In this document: one piece after another, positions 55,510 through 64,000 of the stretch | Numbering within the stretch: the first letter of the stretch is position 1 | How the letters are laid out: every line of letters starts with the position of its first letter | Assembly: GCA_021464415.1 (NCBI GenBank) | Contig: JAKCWG010000860.1 | Coordinates: 62,001-126,000 of the forward strand | Reading direction: 5' to 3' | DNA length: 64,000 bases | Origin: Lonicera japonica | Taxonomy: Eukaryota; Streptophyta; Magnoliopsida; Dipsacales; Caprifoliaceae | The notes under the pieces: model-generated | The model's database searches: none | Told to the model about the DNA's origin: nothing | Seen by the model: only the letters and a program-made list of their open reading frames with translations | Program-made: the position numbers and the translations under genes

Positions 55510-55634
55510 GAAATTAAAAAGAGGAAAAAGATAGATAACAGATCTCTAAACGTAGAGAAAGACAAGATTAAGGAATTATCAATTTCTACGACTGGAGAAA
55601 ATCCTATAGAAAAATTGGAAAAAGACAAGGCTTA

Positions 55635-56464
55635 TTGCCAAATTATACCTATAAATCCAGAAGCAACCATAAATGGGGCACATTTAAGAAAGGGTATTCT
55701 CAGAGAGATAGAGAAGAATTTCAGACAGAAATAGACAATCTACTTAAAGGTGGAATGATTCAAGAAAGCATTAGTAGACATAATAGCCTTACCTTTTATG
55801 TTGAAAATGAATCAGAAAGAAAACGAGGAAAGAGACGAATGGTATTAGACTATAGATCTTTCAATAAGAATTATGAGTTTGATTCATATAAAATACCAGA
55901 TAAGAATAATCTTATTAGTCTTATCAAAAATAGAAAAATATTTAGCAAATTTGATTACAAGTCTGGTTTCTGGAAAATCAAAATGCATCCAGACTTCATA
56001 CCGTGGATAGCCTTTTTGTACCACAAGGAAAGTATGAATGGCTAGTAATGCTATTCGGATACAAAAATGCACCACAAGTCTTCCAACGAATAATTAATGA
56101 CATTTTTAGAAAATACTCAGAATTTTGCGTAGTATACATTGATGATGTACTAATTACAAGTCATACAGAGGAAGACCACATAGAACATCTTAGAATAATA
56201 ATAGCCGAGTTTGATAACCATGATATTATTATCTCTCATAAAAAGATGCTTTTATTTCAGGAAGAAATAGACTTTATAGGAGTCCATATAAGACGTGGAA
56301 AGATATCTCCTTTAGACCATATTACTAAAAAGATTCTAGACTTTTCAGACATAATTAATGACAGAAAACAGTTACAAAGCTTTCTTGGATTGCTTAGTTG
56401 TGCCACGGACTACCTTAAAGATTTAGCGGGAAAAAGAAAAAGTCTTACAGCTAAGCAAGACTAA
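55635..56464 (+). pseudogene. EPRV reverse transcriptase
   Basis: Two frames joined by a one-base loss in the T run at about 56010-56016. The first (55635-56045) has fingers and palm motifs RMVLDYRSFNK and FSKFDYKSGFWKIKM (with the first catalytic Asp). The second (56003-56464) has GYKNAPQVFQR, the active site YIDDVLI (56135-56149, both Asp kept), and LQSFLGLLS before a stop at 56462-56464. This polymerase copies viral pregenomic RNA. Catalytic residues survive, but the frame does not. The reading passes into RNase H beyond the solo LTR. Confidence 0.93.
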
Positions 56465-56537
56465 TCCATTTAAATGGACAAAAGATGATATAGAAATAAT
56501 GACTAAACTTAAAGAAGAAGTCAAAAATATCCCTGGG

Positions 56538-56542
56538 CTATA
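56538..56542. repeat. Target-site duplication CTATA (left)
   Basis: CTATA before the solo LTR and at 59614-59618 after it. Confidence 0.92.
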
Positions 56543-59500
56543 TGTAACACCCCCGCCTTAATCTACAGGACAACACCCGTAATTAAGATCTAGAGAGTCA
56601 CTAACCCATCTTAGATTGACTAAATGGGTATGTAAATATAAATAATTCAAACAACATATATAACACATGTCAGATCACGCATCAATATACAGGAGGATTG
56701 CTTTTTATACACGTCTAATATTTTTGTCACGCGCCAATCAAGCATAGTGTGTCAAAACAATAGTAAGGTTCATACACAAGCTTGTAACCATTATACAAAC
56801 CAACTAAGTAAAGTTAAGACAATATACAATACTTCGAGCTAGCCTTGGCTTCTCGAGCTAACATATACACAATAAAAATAAATATGTATCAGAGCATTCT
56901 ATTTCGATCCCGAATCCGCCATCTTGTTAACATCACACGTCCCCTGTGTACCTGTATTAGTTAGAAAACAGGGTGAGCTCACAACTCAGTGGGGGGGGAT
57001 ATAAGGGATAACGTGTTTGAATACCCTAATCATTAATTTGGTAATAGGTTATACTTCAACCATAATTCTATAAAACAATGCAATTTGATGATAATCTACT
57101 CAACCATCAATCCAAGTAAATATCATGATTTCACAAAAACAATGCATGCTCATGCATATGCAGGTTACCTCCCTTTGTGTCAACCGTTATGTCGAATCAC
57201 CATAACAGAATGTGGGCCACCTTTCCAAGAGGATAACAATAATAATGACACCGTCTCATCATGTCACCAAGAGAATTGCCGAAGCTGAGTCGAATCATAG
57301 TCATAATAAGATCAATACCAGTGAGCCTGACTGCCCCCAAGAGAATGAGTATCAAGATCATAACACGGGCTCGGCCTCCCTCATCGAGATCATAACATGG
57401 AATCACATATAACCAGAATATGGCCTCTCCGTCTCAGGTGAATACCAATAGATAATTAATAATTAGACCACAGTCCGCAATATCACATCAACTGATTATT
57501 TTCATATCGATTTTCTCAACAATTGTCTAGATCTTCGGACTATTCAGCGTGGGCTTTAGACAGCCGATGACTCACTAGTGCTTTGCCGTTGTCTAGATTT
57601 TCGAACTATTCGCCGCGGGCTCTAGACAGCCGACGACTGAAGGACCCCCCGAAAGTTTAGGGCTTTTCAACCCAAGAGCACCAGGCCCTACCTATTTTCT
57701 CCGTCCCGGCAAGCACTAATCATAATCGTTCCCCTTCACTGACGGAGGCTAAATAGATATAGATAATTGTGGGCAACATCTCACCATATAACATAGCTGA
57801 GAATACATCCACATACGAGTGAAAAACTCTCGAAGATAGATAATCACTTGTTTAAGAATGCCACAAGAGTATAGAATGCCATTCATATCATGGAGAAGAT
57901 ATATAATTCTCCCAAGAGACAATTTCCTCACCATATGTAATAAGAATGCTCCGAGCTTGCCATGAGATCATCCAGATGCCAGGTTGACACAATAATTATG
58001 CATAACGTGCAATTTATGCTTTGATTGTAAACTAGAAACGATTTATGCCACTTAAACTTTATTCGTCATGTATCCATGTTCCTCAACGCATTCATAGCCC
58101 ATTTACAAATCCACTTGGATACAACCAAGCATGTATATCCAAGGAACATCACATACAAGTCTATATTACATAGATGTCAAGTTCAAGTGGCATTTGTTGT
58201 CTCAACTAATCATCATAGATACAATGGAAACCACGTATGCCATATAAACTATAACCAATTCACGTCCATGTTCTTTGGTGTATACAAAACCCTTTACTAA
58301 TCATTTTCTTGTTAAACCAACACATATACATCTAAAGAACATCCGTATGAATCAATAACATGTAATTATGGAGCTTAGATGGCATATATTGCTTCATATC
58401 ATAAAATCATAGCTCAATCATGCACAACTTATGTATATCCAATGATATGACCAACATATGAACATACATGTATAAAATCATTCTTGTATAATCAATAACA
58501 AGAGGTATGTGCTTCATATCGAACATATATGTATAAAATCACTCATCTTTAGATAAATAAAATTATATCATCAAGTTTGAAAAACATATAACTCCTACCT
58601 CAAGTGTATAGACCAAAAGAAGGAAGAAGGTTGTAAACCGAAACCCCGTTCGGCGAAATCCTCAAGCTCTCGCATCACCACGCCCTTAGAATAACAAAAA
58701 CCCTTAATCAATGATGCATAGACCCCAACTCGCATAGCCAAAGCTCATGCTTAAGCTTTCCTATAAGAAAACCAAGGTAGAAGATGATGAATAGTACTTT
58801 AAAAGTAGCTTGGATGATTTCGAGCTTGAATCTTCGATCGTGGATGAAAGATGAGTAGAAATCTTTTTCTTTCTCTCTCTAGAACCCTTTAGAACCTCCC
58901 TTAGAAGTGTGTGGATGGTTGCCTCGAAAATGGGTTGAAAAATGAGTGAAAATGGCCTTAAAAATGAGCTTAAGTCGGTGGGAATAGTTAACTAGCGGAC
59001 CGGTATGCAAAATACCCAATACCGGTCAGCGGGGGTCAATTTTCCCAAAATTTTGGCACCAGACCGGTATGCCAAAAACGCCATAATGGTCCGTGCTTTA
59101 AATTTTGGGCTCTAGACTACTGTTTTTATTTTGGCCATAACTTTTGACTTGGAACTCCGATTGATGCGTTCTTTATGTCCACGGAAAGGTATGTCAAAAC
59201 TCTACAACTTTCTACGAGGAAGTTTTTTCAAATTATGGATAGATGTTTCCCAGGAATACACCAAAGACAGCGCTCTGCCAAAGCGCTACCGAATGATCAA
59301 AATTTTTCAATGGGCCTACTTTGCGGCCTGTTTTGACCCACGAGGAGTGTGAATTGGACTTCGTCCAAAACACGAAGTTTTAGAATGGTATGAATACTAG
59401 ATACCATTGTGGACGAAATCTTATTTGGATAAGTAACGAAGAAATTATGATAACTCAAAGTTAGCTAGAATTAACGAATCGCAAAGGACTAAAACTTTCT

Positions 59501-59613
59501 ATTTAACAACCGAAATTGATTCGAACCACCCGAATCATCAAACGATCACCCAAATGAGTATAAATAAGCTAATATAATTCAATTTATAACAATTTAAAGT
59601 ACGGGGTATTACA
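56543..59613 (-). mobile_element. Solo LTR of a Tekay-related element, inserted between RT and RNase H
   Basis: 3071 bp flanked by CTATA duplications. On the minus strand it starts tgtaataccccg. It shares with the other Tekay-like LTRs the gattcgggtggttcg block, the ttcggcagagcgctgt-type block and the gagttccaagtcaaaag-type block seen in the 32223-35862 copy (plus strand: cagcgctctgcc, ctacaactttc). No internal domain remains. Inside are an imperfect 63-bp tandem duplication (57526-57645, ttgtctaga...agccgayga) and accggtat/ataccggt inverted repeats at 58998-59091. Confidence 0.9.
58998..59091. repeat. ACCGGTAT inverted repeats at the palindrome site of this LTR
   Basis: gaccggtat (58998-59006) faces ataccggtc (59019-59027). 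A third gaccggtat (59062-59070) faces a degenerate ataatggtc (59083-59091). The location in the LTR corresponds to that of the CATGATCGATCATG cluster of the complete element. Confidence 0.8.
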
Positions 59614-59618
59614 CTATA

Positions 59619-60059
59619 AATGCCAAATGCAGAGGATATCTTCATAGTAGAAACAAACGCTTCAGATAAGCAATGGGGTGCAATCTACTATGCTTTAGAC
59701 TATGAGACTAAGAAAAAAAGTTGTGTAAATACAGGTCGAGGACACTTATTGATCCCGAAATAAGATACACAACTCATGAGAAAGAAGTTCTCGCTATCGT
59801 AAAAGTAATAGAGAAATATATGCTCTTTTTAAGACCCAAGAACTTCACGGTGTACACAGACTTTAGTTACGCATTTGGATTTAAAGATCTAAATCTAAAT
59901 AGATCAAAGACTGATAGACCAATTAGATGGCAGCAATTTCTTAATGATTATGATTTTAGCATAATTCATATTAAGGGAAAAAAGAATACAGTTCCTGATA
60001 TTATTTCTAGAGAACTTGTATTTGATGAAAATTTAATAGTATGTTTTATGATAAATGCA
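59619..60059 (+). pseudogene. EPRV RNase H
   Basis: Begins in frame after the target duplication: IFIVETNASDKQWGA is the first RNase H strand, but the catalytic Asp (normally T-D-A-S) is Asn. A frameshift lies near 59720. The rest is clean: YTTHEKEVLAIVK (with the catalytic Glu), NFTVYTDFSYAF (with the third Asp), RWQQFLNDYDF and VPDIISREL, the usual end of the caulimovirid/gypsy RNase H. This domain degrades template RNA. The D-to-N change and the shift inactivate it. Confidence 0.9.
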
Positions 60060-60647
60060 GACAAACAGACTAGAAAAATGGAGACGGGAGAAATCTCCAG
60101 CAGAAATACGAGATTCATTGATCAGATGGAAGTCTCCAAGTACCTACAGACTGCATACAACCCCCAAAGACAGGCCGGTGGTGGAAGCAAGCTAAAACCA
60201 TCTAGACCCATTCTAGAAAACCTAGACGACGTGCTTATTCCTCCCGAAAAAAGAAGAGAGAAAATCTACAGACAAAATAAGATTATCGGGGGAATGTTCT
60301 TCCCTGATTATAAATCAGATCAGAGATTCCCAGACCTAGTGAAATTTAGAAGAGAATTCACTAAAGAGTCTCTGACCCTTATATACGCTCTGTGGTGGAA
60401 TCATTCCAACAATTTAAAAATAGAGTTCAGACAAAATTTGGTTGCTACAGCCAGATTTATGAGAACACAATGGCTTGTTATCTCCCAGATAAGCCTAGCT
60501 CCTCTAAGGAACTTGATAGAAGCTCCTAGACCCCAAGACGTGACCTATGCTAAGGCCACTTTTCAGATGACTCTACCAAAAGAAAATAAGGAGGAAGAAC
60601 TTATTTATGAAACAAAGAGATTCTTTATCAACCTACTTACCCCCTAG
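60060..60647 (+). pseudogene. EPRV frame downstream of RNase H, function not recognised
   Basis: The clean frame that carries RNase H continues about 195 codons past it, with segments SKYLQTAYNPQRQ, KRREKIYRQNKIIGGMFF, SLTLIYALWWNHS and FMRTQWLVISQIS, ending at TAG 60645-60647. No cysteine motif or enzyme signature. Extensions like this downstream of RNase H are seen in only some caulimovirids. It could be the C-terminus of the polyprotein or a fused accessory domain. It is less damaged than the rest of the virus. Confidence 0.6.
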
Positions 60648-60680
60648 AAAGAGCGTGAAGTAGACACTGAAGAAAATATA

Positions 60681-61232
60681 ATGAATCTAGACTCAGATAT
60701 CTCAGAAACCCTAAAAAAAATGGGTAATTATTTCTTCCATAGCGAAATTTTTAGATATGCTTCATTTATCAGAAGATTCTGCGAAGAGATACCTCAAATA
60801 AATATTTGGGAAAACGTGGATATCCCAATTGAGCTCTTTGCCAGCCAACGGCTAATAGGACATATTCTAGTTCAAGAGACTACAGACGCAGATTGTTTTG
60901 GTAAAAGGGTAGCCAAATACGTTGAGACTATTAAGGAATACCTTCATCTATATTTGAGAAGCTATTCTATTAAACCTGAAGTAGGGTTCAATCATGAGAT
61001 TGGAGGATTCCAACTCATCATGTTCGTAGAAGAACAATTTGTAGACGTAGAAGTGCTCAGTTCAGGTGAACTCGAGCCCATTGAAGGGAGACAGAATACC
61101 ACCACCTTAAAAGTTAACAGGTCCTTAGGAATTTTAAGGATTATGGAAGAACTCTTAAGTGAAGAAAAGTGGTATACGGTATGCCAAGAAGAATACATAA
61201 TCATCCAAGCACAAGATTTAGAGGGAGGATGA
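60681..61232 (+). pseudogene. EPRV 3' frame, 183 codons, function not recognised
   Basis: A clean frame from ATG 60681 to TGA. It is acidic at both ends, with IRRFCEEIPQINIWENVDI, FASQRLIGHILVQE and VEEQFVDVEVLSSGELEPI. No known motif. By position it is a last ORF before the promoter region, where some caulimovirids encode accessory proteins such as a translational transactivator. No similarity was recognised that would support that role. A paralogue search would be needed to name it. Confidence 0.6.
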
Positions 61233-62306
61233 CCAGAGGACAGACCAAAGGCATGGAGGTGATAATATAAGCAACCATCTCCAATATTGCCAACTTAGAA
61301 GAATACTGGAGCACCATTAAAGGCTCCACCCAGACGAACTAACAAGGCATCATTAGCAGAGCATCCAGCCCAAATGACTACATCAAGGTAACAGCGAATG
61401 ACTAGTGACGCAGGAAGAAGAAAAGAAGATGGTAGCTTACAAAAGAAACGTAAGCAATGACGAAATCAAGATTTGTAATTATTTTGTCAGACCAGAGGAA
61501 TAATTTACTTTATAATTTTTTGCTTTAATTTGTAATAGACTGCTAAAATTACTATTGATGCACATGACGATGGGGCCCATGATAGTTGTACTCGATGTGT
61601 ATTATTGAAGGTAATTATTGTTCGCTTGTGTCGGAAGAAAGAGAAAGGAACCCCCCTTTAGTCACTACTCGCTGAAAGGCGTTTAAAACTATGGGGCATC
61701 CTCTTTAATTTTTCTCCACAAAACCGGACAGCTTTTAGCAACTGGTAGTAGGTTTTATGAGTGTAACTCTCCTATATAAGAAGACATAGGATTTTATTTG
61801 TGAGTAAAGCTTCCTTTAGTTAGTTAAAAGGAAAGCATTTAGTTTGTAATAATAATTATTCTTGAATAAAAATATGAGTTCAGCTTTAGTACAACTTCCA
61901 TAGATCTCCGAGTACTACTTAATTTTTCCAAAAAATAAACCCCTCTTTACACGGGCTTCTAGAAAAAACCTTCTATCTGATTCATACAGGATCGGTGAGT
62001 GGCCGGTTTTGTGTTGTCGCTAGCAGGTGCCGTGGCCGTGAGCTGTGAGCAAGGGTGCGTGAGGCGTTGAGGCGTAGAGGTGTAGGCAGGAAACGGCCGA
62101 CCAAACCATTAGGGTTGATGAACAGCGAGAACAAACGCAAAGGAGATAGAATATACATAAGAAGAAAGCAAGAAAGGTGATTAGAAGCAAGGTGGACCGG
62201 ACTTTTTATTCAGGTATATTACTGTTTAAACTTATTTGTGAGTACTTATAGCTAGCTAAAATTTTAAATATAAGAAAAATCTCTGCTCTCTTATTTTTAA
62301 TAATTT
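61233..62306 (+). promoter_or_regulatory. EPRV promoter, poly(A) signal and leader region
   Basis: The long non-coding gap between the last 3' frame and the small ORF. A TATA box (ctatataag, 61772-61780) is followed 90 bases later by AATAAA (61865-61870), the close spacing of promoter and poly(A) signal typical of caulimovirid genomes, where the transcript is terminally redundant. The leader then runs about 440 bases. No clear Met-tRNA primer site was found. Confidence 0.7.
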
Positions 62307-63099
62307 ATGAGCATCATAGACAGAGATTACGAGAATTTTGTAAATCAAACAGACTCCAAAAGTACCGAACCTATTCTAAGGTAGGGTTTAATTAATTCAA
62401 ACGAACAGAGACTTATGCATATCGCACACTTTAGATCAGGAGGAACTTTTTCCTATATACACCACGTTTGCAAGTGAGTATCTAGAAAAGTAAGAAAACT
62501 CCCAGACTTAGAAATTGCTACAGACAGACAAATTAAATTGATATTAGAAAATCTAGACGAAGAAGAGGTTAATCAACCTCGTAGAGACCTCCCTCAAAGA
62601 AGAGATAATGCTCAAATATACATTATTGGAGGGATACACGATCTTAGACATATACTGCAAAAAAGTTTAGAAAAATTAAAATTTGTGCAGAGAAGAAGAC
62701 TTGCAGAAACTGCAGAATTCCTACAAGAAAACAGAGGAATTAGACGTCTTAGATTTATAAAGACAACCAGTACGTATAATTTACGTGCGTAGTTGTTATC
62801 CGATTACGGAGATCAAGAATTAGACTCCTTAATAGAAAATAATATTCTAAATCCAATTAGAGATATTGTGTACGATATTAATTGGAATATCCCAGATTAT
62901 AGGTTAAAAACCTTGGGTCTAATAGACTTTCCGTGGAGACCATTGACAGCTTCACCAGTGTCCAACTGGATTAAGCTGGAGTGAAACTCTTAGACCAAGT
63001 GAACCAGACAGTGATTCACCAGCAGAAGATCCATCAGATAATTTTAATACAGACGATAATAGAAACCCATATATAGACGACCTAGATTGGTTAGACTAA
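62307..63099 (+). pseudogene. EPRV small first-ORF-like frame with acidic tail
   Basis: From ATG 62307 one frame runs about 225 codons with only point stops: TAG 62382-62384, TGA 62475-62477 and TAG 62790-62792. It then shifts once (near 62975) into a frame ending in an Asp/Glu/Ser-rich tail, PYIDDLDWLD, and TAA 63097-63099. It contains IIGGIHDLRHILQKSLEKL, an amphipathic helix. In caulimovirids a small ORF after the leader often encodes a virion-associated or ORF1 protein. That identity is inferred from position. Confidence 0.6.
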
Positions 63100-63150
63100 A
63101 TTCTTATCCTTAAGAAATTAAAGGAAGAATAGATTAATCTAAGAAAAATT

Positions 63151-64000
63151 AGGGTAAAACTTATAATTACAAGCGGTCCCCCCATATAAGACAGAGTGAT
63201 CCAACAAGTGGTCCAAGTGGTCCCTTGGTCTATTCACCACCCTATATGGCTAAATAATTAATTACGTCTAACAATGTCAAGTTTATTGTCATAGAAAATT
63301 TTTAGGACGTGTGAAGTAGACGATAAAATAATACGTTTCTTACAACAAAACCTTTTATAACATATATATATATTAGGTGATATTTTGAGCATGATATCAA
63401 AATGAAGGTACAAGAATTATGGTATACATATATATATATATATATAAACAAAGGTTCGCCTTTTAATTTTGTAAAAAAAACAAAAGAAAAGAAAAAGATG
63501 CACGAGTTATAACTTGTGGAAAATGTTTGCAGAAATAATTGATTTAATGGAGTTTCACAAATACGCTGGATGCCACTTCTGAGGAAATTTTGGTGGGAGA
63601 TATACAAAACATTATTACAATTATTTTGAAAATTTTCAAAAAGTACAATATGGTCAAAATCACAAATTGCATATACCTACCAATACTTGATGCAAATTCT
63701 GACAAAATTTTGGTTAGAAAAATAATGAGAGATAAATGAAGACATTTTATTGATGATCATGAGAGTCATAAACGAAATTAATGGGATTGTGAGAGTGGTC
63801 CTATTGAAGTTGTTAAGTCACCATCATAGAGTGGTCCTATTGAATGATCGAAAGCTTTAAGAATTTGAAATTCGTCCAGTTTTGGAAGCTCTTTTCGTTC
63901 TCTTTGTCTAGGGTAACTTCACCACCACGCGTATGTTTTTGTTATAATTAAACATAATGTTTAAATAGTAATATATGTGGTGGTGTGCTCGAGACGATAA
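63151..64000. other. Right flank, intergenic
   Basis: AT-rich DNA with a TA microsatellite at about 63425-63447 and a short direct repeat (catagagtggtcctattgaa, near 63793 and 63825). No gene recognised up to the window end. Confidence 0.45.

Larger units (their letters stand above)
42720..63150 (+). mobile_element. Endogenous pararetrovirus (Caulimoviridae), inactive and interrupted three times
   Basis: Viral domains run in the plus direction in the order expected for Caulimoviridae: movement protein, coat protein with CCHC knuckle, cysteine-rich motif, protease, RT, RNase H, further frames, then promoter/poly(A) region and a small frame. There is no integrase and there are no viral LTRs, which separates it from gypsy elements. 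Subtracting three later insertions leaves about 9.7 kb, near or slightly above one genome length. The linear copy appears permuted: the small first-ORF-like frame (62307-63099) lies at the right end, whereas in a circle it would precede the frame that starts near 42781. All long frames carry stops or shifts, so it cannot encode a virus. The genus cannot be fixed by eye; the CX2CX11CX2C motif recalls badnavirus-type coat regions. Confidence 0.88.

Noticed and set aside
56543..59613. A complete retrotransposon between RT and RNase H
   Set aside because: No primer site, Gag or second LTR copy is present. Length and ends fit a solo LTR.
61233..62306. Met-tRNA primer site in the viral leader
   Set aside because: No tggtatcagagc-like sequence could be found. 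It may have been lost or may lie at the unplaced left end.

Overview
This window is plant nuclear DNA, most likely from a eudicot. It is AT-rich, has intron-containing genes, and carries plant-specific repeats (Stowaway, Tourist and hAT MITEs, a Cassandra-type TRIM, Tekay-like chromovirus LTRs, copia remnants and an endogenous pararetrovirus). No bacterial operons, CRISPR array or plasmid features are present. Only one host locus looks close to intact, a polyol/monosaccharide transporter gene on the minus strand (37530-40667). Two other host genes are relics: a CC-NBS-LRR resistance-gene pseudogene and an F-box stub.

Layout. 1-2616: a decayed copia RT/RNase H piece, a pair of 269-bp direct repeats and a SINE-bearing duplication. 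2617-16856: an NBS-LRR pseudogene (minus strand) split in its NB-ARC domain by an 8445-bp non-autonomous Tekay-like element (5213-13657, perfect 5-bp target duplication). Upstream the NB-ARC piece is fused directly to a truncated copia element (13889-16693), which in turn cuts an F-box gene. 16857-32222: gene-poor DNA with a 71-bp hAT mini-element, a Stowaway MITE, a Tourist-like MITE, a second hAT MITE, a LINE RNase H remnant and a copia relic with an inverted duplication. 32223-35862: a solo LTR, in reverse orientation, related to the Tekay-like element. 36699-40667: two Tourist-like MITEs next to the transporter gene, whose first intron holds a SINE. 41742-42255: a two-unit 259-bp tandem repeat.

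42720-63150: a rearranged, inactive endogenous caulimovirid (about 9.7 kb of viral-type sequence after subtracting insertions). It is interrupted by three elements, each with a perfect 5-bp target duplication: a gag-only SIRE-like copia element (43573-50276), a Cassandra TRIM whose LTRs carry 5S rRNA sequence (53483-54355), and another Tekay-related solo LTR (56543-59613). Viral domains in order are an N-terminal coiled-coil-like region, movement protein, coat protein with a CCHC knuckle, a second cysteine-rich motif, aspartic protease, reverse transcriptase, RNase H, two unrecognised reading frames, a promoter/poly(A) region, and a small first-ORF-like frame with an acidic tail. All long frames carry stops or frameshifts.

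The genes here do not form a pathway. The window is mainly a record of nested insertion: old host and viral sequences hit by elements of different ages. The TRIM LTRs are almost identical (young), the copia LTR pair differs at roughly one base in eight at its start (old), and the Tekay-like pair is intermediate. The least expected signal is a cluster of short perfect palindromes at the same place in all the Tekay-related LTRs, with a different palindrome sequence in each family member.
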